Shown piece after piece: positions 32,694 through 44,430 of a stretch of DNA of 64,000 bases (position 1 is the stretch's first letter; the number at the start of each line of letters is the position of its first letter). The notes below the pieces were generated by a model, which was not told the DNA's origin, did no database searches, and was given only the letters and a program-made list of their open reading frames with translations. The stretch covers positions 62,001 to 126,000 of the forward strand of contig JAEUBA010000021.1 in assembly GCA_018257865.1 (NCBI GenBank), given 5' to 3'. Source of the DNA: Stereocaulon alpinum (taxonomy: Eukaryota > Ascomycota > Lecanoromycetes > Lecanorales > Stereocaulaceae). The position numbers were made by a program, and so were the translations under genes.

Positions 32694-35600
32694 CTAATCG
32701 AAGAGCGTCGTATATTTCCCCAACAACTCATTGACTACAGCATATTCTTCATTAGCATCGACTTCCTGCCCCTGTTCCATCTCCGACTCCTCTTCATCAA
32801 CCTCTGTTTCAGAACTTAGTTCCTCTTCCACGTCGAGATACGTAGGCGACGGTGAATGATCTATCGAGTAGGCTCTATGCTTTCTTCGCCTCAGAACGCC
32901 CCGCTCCTCGTAGTTCATACGTCTCCTTGATCCATCATCTGACTCGTCAGAGCTGTATCCGCCTGTTGGAGTTGTGTCGTCGCCCTTCCCCAAGTCTACT
33001 TGTTCTTCATAACCATCACCGTCAAACAGTGGAGAATATTTCTTGTTGGAAGGCGTCAGGGTAGGAGGAAGCGTCCCGAGAGGAGGCGGAGAAAATTGAA
33101 CAGTTTTTGCGTTGCGTCGTCGCATCGCCTTCTTCACCTTGTTAGCAATTGCCTCTATAGTTCCGCTCAACCTCCGGCTATGAAGGCCGTGAAATTTAAA
33201 TATGCTGCCATAGCCTTCAGTCTCAAGCGCGGAAAGCTGAGCATAGGAATCTTCGCCCAAGATGCATTGCGGAGATTCTTCGAAGTCAATTTCCTCAGGC
33301 AGATCTGGAAGCGCCTGGTCTAGTGAGTAATGAGCAGTCTTTGGACCTTGCCACCGAAATAATGGGGACGATACGGTATGGGAAGGAGTAGAACGATTTT
33401 CACCGCTTTGTTGTTCTTGTCGTTGCTGACGAGAGCGCCTGGCCGCCGACGTACTACGCTGGTTCTTCCTAAGAACGCCTTTTGACGCAGCTTCTATGTC
33501 AATGTATGTTTCTTCTGCAGACCAATTGTCGGTATTGAAATTCCCTTCGTCTGGTTGAACTTCCAGGAACTTACGTCTTTTCCAGCTAAATCGTGGGGAA
33601 TTTGATTCATATGACCAGTGCTCTCGATCGCCCGTTTGATAGTTGCTCACAGGGCCTTCAATGATTGACGGATTGGCGACCTCGGAGACCGAGTCTATCG
33701 CAGACGCAGTCTGGATTATAATATCATCAAGTGATTTGGAGCTTCGTGGGTGTTCTAGATGCTTGGGGACCTGAGCAGTTTCATTCGGCGTGAGTTGGAC
33801 CACATCACCATGATGGTCCACGTCTGAGAAGAAGGAAGTACTTATCCGTGGCACTTCGTGCAGAGGTAGTTTCAGGGCGGCTGGATTATGTGTCCTCCTC
33901 TCAAGGGAATTGGACGAATCGAATTTGGGATTTGTCACTTCTACGATCTTATCAAAAGACCTTCGTTTGATAGTGCCTCGCTGCTTACGGAGCTTGGGCT
34001 TCACCGAACTCGGAAGCTCAGTGGAATCCTTTTTGGGGGTCAATACTGAAGGATCGTATACAGGAGCTTTCATCTTTTGAACATCCCCTGTCAGAACCTT
34101 CTTGTTCTCCTTATTGCCATCCTGGGTGCGGCTCGTTGCTCGAGCTTTGAACGCTTCCACCCACGTAGTTTCCTCAGTGGTGGGTAGCGAGGTTTCATCC
34201 GGGTATGAGTGCCCCTTCTGCTCAATATGGGCCATTCCCAATGACAGCTTTGCTTGTAAATGATGAGAAGCCAGTAGAGGATAATTAGACGGTGCATCAG
34301 ACTTGGAGCTCGTATTCACAGGAGCTTTCAGCTTGGGTCTCTCGTTCGTGCGGATAGGTATAGCCTGCTGGTAGTCTCGGCCTTTTGTGGGACCAGGGAT
34401 GGAGCTTTCCGATCTGTCATACGATGTATACTGGTCATTAGGACTTGGAGACCTATTTGAAGCTTGAGCTCTGGAAGATAATGGGATTCTGAACAATTCC
34501 TCATCAGTCGTATCTTCGTCCCGAATCTGAGGATCAGGAACACCTGGAGGCGGAGTATGAGTGCCTTGGGAGAACCGCTTTCTGGTTGGCTTCTTTCTTC
34601 CCGCATCTACCAACATTTTTCGCTTTAATTGCTGCTCTGGAATCACCAACTGCGTTGGCTGGTCTTGCGGTGCATAGTTATAGCCACTTATAGTGTAGGG
34701 AATAGTACGCTGTGGCGGTGGCGGCATGCCTTCCCTTCGGTTCCACATGTGGGGTCCTGGTGGGAGTATCGCTCGCTCTACCACGAACTGAAGGCCCGGA
34801 ACATCCTTGAGAGTAATGTTTCGATGGAGAATCTCTGTCTTGGTCCTTTTCAAGGACAGTAGTGATCCTTCACATCCCGAGACTCTATCATGCATCTTGG
34901 AGTCGACAACAGTCCGCTCGTAGTCGTGCAGGGTGTGTAACATATCCAACACAGAGGGTATGCCATCATCTTCATTCTTGGCTATATACTTTCGTATCGC
35001 CGAGTCTTGCATCTTGGGATTGTGCACCGACCATGTGAGCTCGATCTTGTCGAAAAAGTCCTGGACGATTGGCTTCATGAGGAATAATTGTAGCTCCATG
35101 TCAAGTTTGGAACCCGAGCGATGTGGATTACCGCTTGACTTCTTTCCTAGAGGTGGTGGTCGCTCAGTGTCAGATCCACCGGGCCAATCCATCCTATCGC
35201 TTGTCGTGACAGAAGGAAAACTGGAGATCTGAACAGCCGCCATATACGAGTTCAGAGGCAGGTGTACGTCTTGCGGGTCCAGCTCTCTTGATCTATTTGC
35301 CTCAGGATACGTTTGATACGATGGATTGATTCCAACAGCCTTGATTTTCATTCTAGCACTTGGATTCCGAGATGGAGATACAGCAGTGCTGTGAGCACTG
35401 ATCACTAAAGGAGGGGAGTCTGCCTCGTCTGCATCCGACGTTAAGCTCTTGTGCGTGCCGGTTGAGCTTGGTTGTCTGCGAGTTTCTCCTAGCCTCGTCT
35501 TGGTCATTTCGCGCTCTTTGCTCTCTCTGAAGGTCAATCCATCTTGTTGCGCTTGCTGCAGTGCTACTATAGCTCGTATGAGATCGCGCTGTTCAGATAT

Positions 35601-36177
35601 TGTCGAAGAGGCCGATTGGTTGCTGTACAATCCGATCACTTTCTCCCAATGTAGACCCAACATCGTAGCGGAAACAATCTACTCACATATCGGCCATCTT
35701 CTTACTCAAAGCCAGACTGGTAACCTGCAGCATCAACATAAGTGTCCCCTTCGCCTCCCTCAAATCCGCCCTCAAGATATCAATACTAGGCTGCAGAAAC
35801 GGCCATTTCGCTTTCTCAGCCTTCGACAACTTGATTCTGCCCCCGTTCAATCGCTTACATCCCCTAATCTGCTCACTGGCCCTCCTGGTCTCTTTCTCGA
35901 GTTCCAAGAAAATCCTCTCGCACATTGCCGCCGATGTCCTCGTAGTTTCCAATCCGCCTTTGCTGAATATACTAATTCTATCATCGGTGGTCTTCTGGGT
36001 CATCAACTCCCCAAGTTGGTGTAGCACTCCTGATGTAAGAGAGATCTCGTTTCCAATAGATGATACCCGTTCTGATGCAGTGCTTATCTGGGTTGCTAGC
36101 GTTACGAGCTTGATGGCGATTTGTACACCTGCTCCTGCGATCGCAATGATGGATGCCGCAGCACTTACGCCGTCCAT
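32694..36177 (-). CDS. Large low-complexity protein with STAND-type fungal N-terminal domain
   Basis: Uncharacterised protein of about 1139 residues in two exons, 35687-36177 and 32694-35622, joined by a 64-nt intron with GTGAGT donor and TTGTACAG acceptor. Residues 1-190 form a helical domain like those at the N-terminus of fungal STAND proteins: it starts MDGVSAAASIIAIAGAGVQI and continues with heptad-like helices to LALSKKMADI. From 200 onward the protein is mostly disordered and rich in Ser, Pro, Arg and Glu. A more conserved-looking island at about 410-480 holds TLKDVPGLQFVVERAILPPG and TISGYNYAPQDQPTQLVIP. The acidic C-terminus ends AVVNELLGKYTTLFD, which looks conserved. No NACHT, kinase or repeat domain is visible. 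Similar architectures are common in filamentous fungi and have no assigned role. Additional small introns in the disordered region cannot be excluded. Confidence 0.75.
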
Positions 36178-36553
36178 CGTATAGATCCTCGTACATCGTA
36201 ATCTCTTGTCTAAGTAGAAGGATGAGATCTGAAGCAGCAAAGGACGCGGAGATGGAGGAGTAGTTCTTGTTGACTACAGCTGCGGCTAAGGCTGAGGGCC
36301 CCGATTACAATGGCCGCACCGGCGCAAGAACTAATGCAAGCCACCCTACGCCGTTTCTCCGCTATTCCTCATACAATATAGGTGTGTAAACACGGAGGAG
36401 ACGCGTCTTGTTGGTAAACACCTCGCAGCCGCCTGTATTCCCTCTCCTTTATACCCAATTTTCAGCCGCGCTGACAATTCCTGCCTATAGTAGCTATCCA
36501 TCACCACCATTTACCTCCGCTCCGCCCCCCAAGCTACCTACCATACTGACCCT
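36178..36553. promoter_or_regulatory. Upstream region of the large minus-strand gene
   Basis: 376 bp that separate the start of the minus-strand gene from the transposase fragment. It presumably carries the minus-strand promoter. No defined motif recognised. Confidence 0.3.
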
Positions 36554-37068
36554 ATGGCACATGTTCTCAGGCCCCCACCTGCCATCGCTGTCGCCCGGAA
36601 AAAGCTCTTCAACCCTACCGAGTTGCAAATTTGGAAGCCTGAAGATTACGATACTTTTTGGCCCTACGTCACTCATTTTTGGACTCATCGGCGCTCTACC
36701 CCCATTACTGACGCCTACAGTGGGCTCCAGACATCATACTACCATTGTCGCCTCTATCTAAAAGAGCAGGCTAAGCCACAGGGCGCCAGCAAGCGGAAAA
36801 GGACTATCCGCAGTCACCCCCCCTACGGAAAGATGATCCAGGTGGTCCCTATAAGGGACGCTGGCGTCCCTAAGCAATACAAGATTTTAGGCTATGGTGA
36901 CGTTATTGAGCATAACCATACTATGGACGATATAGACGCCATCAAGCGGAACCAGCATATCAAGGACGTTGTCGCAGCTAGCGTACAAGACGGTTTCCGC
37001 CCGCTGAGATCGCTGATGCAGTCAAGGCCTGCCACGGTCCTGAGGCTGCCGCTCAGCTTGCCGCTTTG
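36554..37068 (+). pseudogene. Mutator-like transposase N-terminal fragment
   Basis: Open frame of 171 codons starting MAHVLRPPPAIAVARKKLF. It resembles the DNA-binding N-terminal part of fungal Mutator-like (MULE) transposases: the phrases IWKPEDYDTFWPYVTHFW, SYYHCRLYLKEQ, IRSHPPYGKMIQVV and GDVIEHNHTMDDIDAIKRNQ contain the spaced Cys and the His-x-His typical of the WRKY/GCM1-like finger in these proteins. After VQDGFRP the reading should go on as EIADAVKACHGPEAAAQLAA, but one base is missing near 37003 and that continuation lies in the next frame. It ends in a stop at 37072-37074, and the catalytic DDE domain is absent. The base composition is normal, so this fragment shows little sign of RIP. 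The family assignment is from memory of the motif and should be searched. Confidence 0.6.
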
Positions 37069-37074
37069 ACGGTT

Positions 37075-37869
37075 TCAATGCTTAATACTTAGTGTCTTGT
37101 CACCGTCGCTTTCGTTAGCGTCCATATCGTCCGATCTCAGCCTCGCTAACTTATGTGTGTGAGAGTAGCATTGATTCTGGGGAAGCAGAGTGAGTACTCA
37201 CACTGGGAAAATCGGCCGCTATAGCCTCCTACTTCCCAATGCCTATCCCATCTTGTGGAGTGTGCTACATCATATCCTAACATCTCGTCTTCAGTGAGGC
37301 GTCCTGAGAATACAGCCACTACGCATTCGTGGAGGTGGGACGGACCACCGTATGATACTCGAGGGCCTGGCGCATTCAGCAGAGTGATAAGATCAACATT
37401 GCAAACTCAGCCGCTAAACGAAGGTTATCTGTTGTTGTTGGTGGGTTGATTGTCTTATCATTGATGACCCGTTCGATATCATCAATGACCTCTTGTGCGG
37501 GGATAATGTAACCCTCTCGCAGCATGGCGCTGCCGGCAACGAGGACACCGTAGAAGCTGCCAAATTTCCTGTCTACAACCCATACATCGGAGTCTCCTAG
37601 GTCTTGTACATGGCATGAAACAAATAACCTGATCATATGCTCATACTTTCATTGATCTTTTCGCTGGCTCTAGGTAAAATAATGCTATTCTTTAAAGTGG
37701 CATTTTCTCGTTGACTTTACTTGACGAAACCCTACAGACCCTAGCGCTCTTGATGCCACGTACAGAACCCTCTGCAGGGAAATTGATTCCAGAAACAGCA
37801 ACGCGAAGCTCATGGCGCAATCAACCCCACAGCTGGTAGTTTGGGCTCGGTCCGTGGGGGCCGTAGCCA
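37075..37869. other. Intergenic, possibly transposon flank
   Basis: About 800 bp after the transposase fragment. A minus-strand open frame of 86 codons with an ATG (37376-37636) has an ordered-looking sequence (DVWVVDRKFGSFYGVLVAG) but no family I recognise. It could be a gene fragment. Confidence 0.3.
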
Positions 37870-38357
37870 GGCAGAAAGTCGCACCCCTGAAATTAAACCT
37901 GATTAGGTGCTAGCAGGTAGATAAATACCGACCTCTGACCTCCGGTACTAGTCCTTGATTGTTAGCGCTGAATTAAGAAAGTAAACATTGGTTATAATAT
38001 ATATAGATACGTTAAAATTGCAGCGATTCCTCTTAAAATTAATATATATATCTATTGCCACCTTAAGTTGTCTCCGCTGGATTATCTAGCTAAATGTATA
38101 AGGTCTGCACCAGGGGCAAAGCTTATAAATCAGATACTTTTTACCTTAAGATTCGATATCTAAGTACCCTGGAACCGTCCTGGGACCTAGGCCCTAAAGA
38201 TACCCTAGAGATCCGCCTTATGCGGTACTAACCCGCTGTAATAGCTGGTTTGGGTGCCTTATTCAGGGGCCACCCCGCCCAGAAAATTATGACGGGACTC
38301 CTCAGCAGCATACACAGCTATATAGGGCTTAGTCCCCGGAGGGTGCGACTTTCTGCC
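37870..38357. mobile_element. MITE-like element with 17-bp terminal inverted repeats
   Basis: A non-coding unit of 488 bp bounded by ggcagaaagtcgcaccc (37870-37886) and its exact reverse complement gggtgcgactttctgcc (38341-38357). Just inside, the ends still align loosely if G-to-A and C-to-T changes are allowed (ctgaaattaaacct against ccggggactaagccct), as expected after repeat-induced point mutation. The interior is AT-rich (aatatatatagata, taatatatatatct) with no open frame. No target-site duplication is obvious. This is the structure of a miniature inverted-repeat transposable element; the superfamily is unknown. Confidence 0.75.
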
Positions 38358-38703
38358 GGTCAACGGGATAGGTACGAGTGACCTTGCATCCTTCAGAAAG
38401 CATATACCAATCGGAGCCGAGAAGGCCTTCCATTCCTTGCACGACAGATGCAACAAAGTTCAGTGGTATACAATTTAGATTGCTATCTTGGTGCTTGTTT
38501 TGACTATCGTCTTTGGTCTCTTCCAGTCTGTTACTGGGGCTATGCAAGTTTACGTAGCGTGTCACCCTCCGCAGAGAGTGTAATGGCGCTCTCGCGCTAG
38601 TTCTTGTGACAATTACTTACGTTTCGACACTCTAACAAGCCACGAGGTCCATCTGGTCCCTCCATATACATGCAAATTGAACAGATAGAGTAGAACGGGG
38701 CCA

Positions 38704-40097
38704 CTATGGAGCCACGGGACCGATTCTCCAATCAATGAAATCAGATCTTGTATTTTCCACATTTGATTGATGCTCCGCACCTGGCTCGAGTTCTCCCAGA
38801 ACGCCTATATGCCTAAACGTTTTAGATAGAGCTGGATTTGACCGTTGTTGTTGCACGGTAAGATTGAGAGCCGGGTCTGAGAAGTTGGGGACCTCAGCTA
38901 CTTCTTGGCCTGAATTTTTGGACGAAGAGCCAAATCTGGACACGGTCTTGACGAAAATGGGACGCATGGTGGGCAGACAGGCGCTGACTATACCGATACC
39001 GAGCTCAGCCATAGTCCAGACACCCAAAGGTATATCGTCCCCTTGATGTGGTTGTATTAGATAAGAGTATCGGAACGGGACTTGCTGTGGGAAGGCTTAC
39101 AGCTGGGGTCTTCCCAACCCTCCACGTGAATGATTACAGCACGCCAAAAGCTACAGAACGAAACACTGCTTGGGTTTAGCTTTTCCGTTGTCAACATAAC
39201 GTGTCAGGTAGGGATGCATACAAGCCTCCAAGAAGGAACATCCCCATGATCTGCAATTTCTCTTTCCTTCCCATCTGCAGCTGCCACACGAGAGGCATTG
39301 GCATGACGAGAATTATGACGTCGGTAAGGACATTGAAGACTGCTAGGATCGTTGCAGCGAGCGGGATTTCCAGGCAATAGCCTTTGACCGTGGGGTCCCA
39401 GATGTAATTTAGAGGTATGCATTGGATGAGGGATGCGCCTGCCAAAACACCGCTGTACCCGATGACGAATATACCAACGGCCCATAGCATCTGGGTAAAT
39501 CGGCGGCTGACGAAGAATACTCGGTGATATAATACCAGGATCGAAGCTTTGATTGATCCCATGGCTGCATTGTAGATCACGTCCGCTGCTATAATCGCCT
39601 GTTGTTGAGATGGCGCGTCAGGCTACTAATCATTGAAAGATGGGAGTAAAGCTTGGCGTCATACTTTGCGCAGCCCAACAGGGTCCGTGTCCACAATATA
39701 ATGTTTACCGAAACCCCAGCGTACAGCTGTCAAAAGAACCAAGTCAGGACGTGGTCCGTTCTAGTTGTGGGGAGTGATGAGACAGGAGCACCACATACCA
39801 AGTAAGAGGCATGTCATGACACAAGCTGTAAAGAACTAACAAGAGAATCGGTATCAATAAATGCAAGTAAAGCACGAGGGTGTGTCGTACCAGTGCACTT
39901 ATACTCAACCAGTCGTCCGCCTTGTATGCAATCTTGGACATTCGCCGCGAGATAAACCGCAGACAAACTGCAACGAAAGCCAGAGTGACGCAAGCAACAT
40001 TTGCTGCAATGAGAGGCGCACTTCGGTCATCCGTAATATGCTGTTGCTCGTATAAGAGCTTCGCAGGTGACGGAGTTACAGCAGCAGGCTGGTCCAT
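38704..40097 (-). CDS. Pth11-like seven-helix membrane protein (putative GPCR)
   Basis: Integral plasma-membrane protein of the fungal Pth11/rhodopsin-like group, members of which sense surface or nutrient cues. Six exons: 39891-40097, 39799-39835, 39665-39726, 39222-39598, 39101-39165 and 38704-39041; all joins keep frame and give 361 residues. Membrane helices are visible from LIAANVACVTLAFVAVCLRF through the second intracellular motif KADDWLSISALFFTACVMTC, the family signature AVRWGFGKHYIVDTDP, SIKASILVLYHRVF, the helix with SLIQCIPLNYIWDPTVKGYC, a helix before VWQLQMGRKEKLQIMGMFLL, and DPSWDDIPLGVWTMAELGIG, continuing VSACLPTMRP. The RWGFGKH, CIPLNYIWDP and SACLPTMRP motifs are typical. 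No CFEM domain is present. The cytosolic tail is about 85 residues. A second related gene lies 1.3 kb upstream in the same direction. Confidence 0.88.
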
Positions 40098-41405
40098 AGT
40101 TCAAGGTGTTGCGGAAGATGGAGGAGAATGCGGCAGCAGCACGGATTTTCTACAAAGCTGTCGGCGTATCGAAGTGCTCATCGAGGAAAGCTCAGATTAA
40201 TAGGACATTGCGGCAAAATTATTCTGCAATCAGGTATGCCGTCTGTACAAGTACAGACTATTTCGCAGACCGTGCACCATCGAGCAGCAGTAACAGTGCT
40301 TGCCATGATTGGAGCGCATGGTAGGCGCCAAAATGGGCTGGAAACTAGGGGATTTTAGCCCAAGGGACATAGCACTAAAATACCTAGTGACTCAAGTAAC
40401 AGCCCCCAGCTCGCCCCAGTAAGGTAGACTAATATTGCCGGCGCAATCTTGGCATATTACTACCACTGAACATGCCATCCAACGTTCAAAGGGCTTTTCC
40501 CATCAGCCTGTCTTCCTTATTGAAACCAAGAGCTATTGAAGATTGATAGTTCGTTCCGAAACGTGAATGTTGCTATATAAAGTCGTCGTGTGAACTGATA
40601 TTTCCGTGATAGCAATACGATCTGAGGGCGATCTTCATGGATAAGGTAAGTCCTGGAAACGCTAGCGCCATGTTAGTGGCCGCGACTTCTGATGTTCGGG
40701 AACTGCCATGCACCGCTAACATCTACGCCATAAAGTGAAATTATCGTGGAAAGAAACTTTACGCGAAGCCTACTTCTATGCTCGTAAAGGGTACGTGGCA
40801 CCTACAAGTACCTCAGACGCATGTACTTCTTTCGAGAGACAAGATGATGATTCATCTTTTGTAGGAAACTTGTTCAGAGACTCGCGATCTGTCGTCTTGC
40901 ATGCAAAAGTCTAGGTAGAAATGCCTTCATTGGGCAAGTATTCGGTGTTCGGATACTGGAGGGTGTTATGGGCCGTGAGCTGCGTGACTTTACATGTCAA
41001 CACATGCGCATACGTAGGGGAGCTGATCGACGGACGCAGGCAGACTGAACCTTGCCGTGACGTTAGCACTGATAATATGAATCCCATATAATGTAGCAAA
41101 TATGAGTAGAACGTGCACTATTGGTTCCAGAATTGTTGGTCGGTCTGAATCTTCAACAGTGGCGCCTTGAGCATCTTGGCGGCATGAACATCACTCCCAT
41201 AAGCAATGACGATGTAAGCAGAGAACAAAGGTGCCAACCGGATGCAACGGTCAATGGCACGCGGATATCTCTCTTTTGATGTCTTCCTAGTTTCCGAGGT
41301 TATCTCAACTGTAGAAGTCTGTAGAGTAGAGTTTGTGATAAGTCCAAATTGTGCTGCAGGGTTTGTGGTGTCTCTACTGATGACAGGGTGGGCTCCGATA
41401 TCCAC
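40098..41405. other. Intergenic between the two receptor-like genes
   Basis: 1.3 kb without a recognisable gene. An imperfect inverted repeat (ctaggggatttta at 40345-40357 against taaaatacctag at 40376-40387) and flanking gc-rich phrases suggest an old mobile-DNA trace. The left part should contain the promoter of the downstream Pth11-like gene. Confidence 0.35.
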
Positions 41406-42905
41406 TCATCGAGATTTAAGCTTAGTAGCTCCTTCCCAAGGTGCTTTATACTTCCCAAACACGTCTACCCAGAGCTTCATGCCTTCCAGCTCCGAAGCTT
41501 GAGCGTTGATGGTTATGCAAGCACACAACCCAACTGTCGGCTATTGCACAATGCAGCCTCGCATAACACTCATACCAAACTTTCAGCAGACGGCCGGTTA
41601 TATTGTGGCCCCTGCAACAAGGAGTCAGCAAATTATTCCACCATGAGCGTGCATTGACATCTTACGTTTCCTGAACGCGCGTACAGGTCTCGAATTATTT
41701 GTAAGGACTCGTCGCAAGAGCCTGGAATGTCAGAGGTTGGATCACGGTCGATGAAAGTTCGCATGCCGGTAAGGGTAGCGCTTGGTACAGCAACTGATAC
41801 ATGTGGATTCTTCAGGTCATTGGCGAACGTTCTCTCAGATTGCTTTTTAAAAATTCGATGGCGGTTTCTGTATGAGTAGCTCGGTATGATTCTTTGCTGG
41901 TCTGAGGTGTGGCTTTTTGACACGAAAAGCGTTCGGAAAGCGGTCAGGGAGACCATTAACACCGCAATACATCCTTCAAATTGCTGCCAAAAGGTTGCCC
42001 ATGTTTCAAAGTCACTGGCGTGGACCCGAGAGATGCGGACGATGGCAATGACGATCATGAAGACGCTAAGGCTGAGAAAGAAGCCGATACCGAGCTTTTG
42101 ACGGAGACGGATCTTGACATTCCACATCAACATAGGCGGAATGACGAGGACTGAAGACATCAGTGACCGTCCTGTAACAGCAGCGATGACTTTACTCATT
42201 AGATCTGTAATAATGTCGAGACCTATAGTCGTAGCTTCGACCGCTAAGGTCCGCTTAATATAATATGAATTTTGACAGAGCACTGCGAAGAACAGTTTTC
42301 AGTAGAGAGCTTCAAAGTCTCTGGGTCTTAGACTGCAAGGGAGTACTGACAGTTCTTCTGGCCGAATTTAGGACAAGAGATGAAGGATCCGCAAGTATTG
42401 AATACAAACGCAATAGCGGTGACAGCCAGAGCAATCCTCCAGTATAATACCATTGCCCGTTGTCGATCAATAAGTAGCCTAAAGAAGTAGAGATAGCAGA
42501 ACTTGACAGCAAAGACACAACCCCAGATCAGCGCTCCAAAGGGATAAGTGTAGTCTTGAATCTTAGAGATTGCCAGGCTAACTTCCGCCAATGGGATTGC
42601 CGCAGTTTGCGCGGAACCTTGAGCGGATTGAGCGGCCTCCAATTGATAGAGTGGCGATAGCCCCACGTTCATCATGACTGTTGCAGAGACTAGGCAGACA
42701 CATGAGAACAGGAACAGAGCGTCATCGACGATCCGCTGTTGCCCTGTATGAAATCGTATGACCGTTCGTGCCGTAGCTCCAACGAGGGCGAGTCCACAGA
42801 ATGTACAAGAAACACCCTAAAGCCGTTAGCAATAAAATTTGTGTGGCAGGTGCAGTATCAGACCCTGAAAGCCACCTCGGGTATTAAGATATTGGTGGGA
42901 TTCAT
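41406..42905 (-). CDS. Second Pth11/rhodopsin-like integral membrane protein
   Basis: Seven-helix membrane protein of the same broad group as the gene at 38704-40097 but clearly divergent from it. Proposed exons: 42864-42905, 42351-42816, 41666-42282, 41576-41611 and 41406-41489, giving 414 residues in frame. Recognisable parts are GLALVGATARTVIRF after the first short exon, DDALFLFSCVCLVSATVMMN, ALIWGCVFAVKFCYLYFFRL, then RQRAMVLYWRIALAVTAIAF, CPKFG, LDIITDLMSKVIAAVTGRSL, MLMWNVKIRLRQKLGIGFFL, and the last helix FWQQFEGCIAVLMVSLTAFR with TLFVS. The first exon (14 codons, GTCTGA donor) and the two terminal exons rest on weaker splice signals. The tail is Ser/Arg-rich. The pair may be an old tandem duplication, or two independent family members placed side by side. 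Confidence 0.72.
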
Positions 42906-43971
42906 CGTGGCGTTGACATGTATCAGCAATGCTGTTATATACGTAGAATCAAGGCAGAGGGTCAATCATGTAACAACTCACGTTTGGAATTATATCTCCA
43001 CTCTGTGGAAGGACGAGAATTAAAGGAAGATTGCAGCTTTAAAGATACCCTGATGGGTGAGTGTTCAATCTTTCGATGAATTGCACTGCAGGTAATGAGA
43101 GCCGAACTATGACATCGTTCTCTGAATTTGCACCACACCATTAAAGAGATCTGCATCGCTTACTCGAGGTAGTGGATTGGCACAATTAGCACGTTTCGAG
43201 ACGTGAATGGTTCCATGCATTATCTTGGCTTATGTGAAGAAAGCATTTTCACCAAAAGCCGACAATTCGGGTTTGTTAAAGAAGCTGAGATCTACGATCC
43301 GGCGGCACAGCCAACGATGGACATGACGATGCAAGTTGATGACAGCAGGATCGAAGCCCGCCGCAAGGCTGCATGAATGGCAGAAAACCTCGGCAGGTTA
43401 CTCAAGAACCCGATCGCTTGAATCTTACTCCAAAGCCATTGACTTTCCAACCGCATGCCTCTTGGAAAGGGCTTGGATGCAATCATGTAGAGCTCAACGC
43501 ACTTTATAATATGTATGCTGATGCTGAATTTCCATATCAGAATCTGAGGAGTTGTTGCGGTGCACAGAATGTCTGGGCTGCTGTGGAAAAGCCGGACTCT
43601 TTCGCTATCCGTAAAACCGTCAAGATATTGAGCCCCGATCTTTCTTTGATCTCCGCCATAATGAAGAACAGTGCCACTGGTGCGGTGTGTTCATTACCCC
43701 AAATTCATTGCAATGACGTGTCCCTTAGCGAGATGGATAGGGTTTTACTGGTCGGCCGCCCCCACGCTAGGCTCGAATGAGATCGCAGACAGTCTTAATC
43801 CCCTTAGGCAGTGACTAACAAAGACATCATCGCGCATATTAGACGATATCCTCAGCTCTCAAATCGAAAAGAGATAAGAGATGTACTGGACATCAGGAAG
43901 TCTTCGTGTTCTTTGCCAAATAACGTACAAATGTTGTAGCAGTCTCCACTGTCTCACTTACTTTGCCTAAG
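42906..43971. other. Intergenic region between divergent membrane protein genes
   Basis: 1.07 kb between two divergent starts. A plus-strand open frame of 135 codons (43373-43780) begins with ATG but has no signal peptide, no domain and no neighbouring exon that I can support. It should contain both promoters. Confidence 0.35.
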
Positions 43972-44430
43972 ATGCCTTCGACCGTGGAAATTCCACTGCT
44001 TTACCGAATCCTTTTCCTCTACATTGAACCTCTAGGCGCCTTCTTTGGAGTCTTTGTCAACCTCTTGACCCCAATTACCTATCTCAGAAGCCTCTCCCCA
44101 CAAGCCACAGCTACGACATACTCTCCGCTCGATCAGCCGATCTATGATCAGCTCGCGGCTCACCTCCTCTTTTTCGCTTGGGCCCAAGCGATTGTCTTGC
44201 GGTCGACATCGGATATATATGTCTGGAAGACCTTACTGTTCGGCATGGCGTTATGTGACGTGCTCCATCTGTGGGCTTCCTATGGCATACTAGGGCCAGA
44301 GGTGTTCTTCAACCCAGCAAAATGGAGATGGGAGGAGTGGGTCAATTTCGTAATGCTTTACGGCCCGGGAGGACTGAGGCTGGCTTTCTGTGCAGAGTGG
44401 GGATTTGGGAAGCAGCGGAAGACGGAATAA
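43972..44430 (+). CDS. DUF7704-type small membrane protein
   Basis: Single-exon protein of 152 residues, ATG at 43972 (MPSTVEIPLLYRILFLYIEP). Four hydrophobic segments are visible: about 9-35, 66-84, 93-112 and 125-143. The pattern PLLYRILFLYIEPLGAFFGV near the start, YVWKTLLFGMALCDVLHLWA in the third segment and the ending RLAFCAEWGFGKQRK match a family of uncharacterised fungal four-helix membrane proteins that I know as DUF7704. The function is unknown. The short frame before the ATG uses only a TTG and is not needed. The gene stands alone, with about 1.4 kb of non-coding DNA after it. Confidence 0.8.
   Translation: MPSTVEIPLLYRILFLYIEPLGAFFGVFVNLLTPITYLRSLSPQATATTYSPLDQPIYDQLAAHLLFFAWAQAIVLRSTSDIYVWKTLLFGMALCDVLHLWASYGILGPEVFFNPAKWRWEEWVNFVMLYGPGGLRLAFCAEWGFGKQRKTE

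Noticed and set aside
37376..37636. 86-codon minus-strand frame (DVWVVDRKFGSFYGVLVAG)
   Set aside because: Has an ATG and a protein-like composition, but no recognised family, and lies beside transposon debris; noted in the region entry only.
43373..43780. 135-codon plus-strand frame starting with ATG
   Set aside because: Ordered-looking in parts but without signal peptide, domain or neighbouring exons; not strong enough to call a gene.
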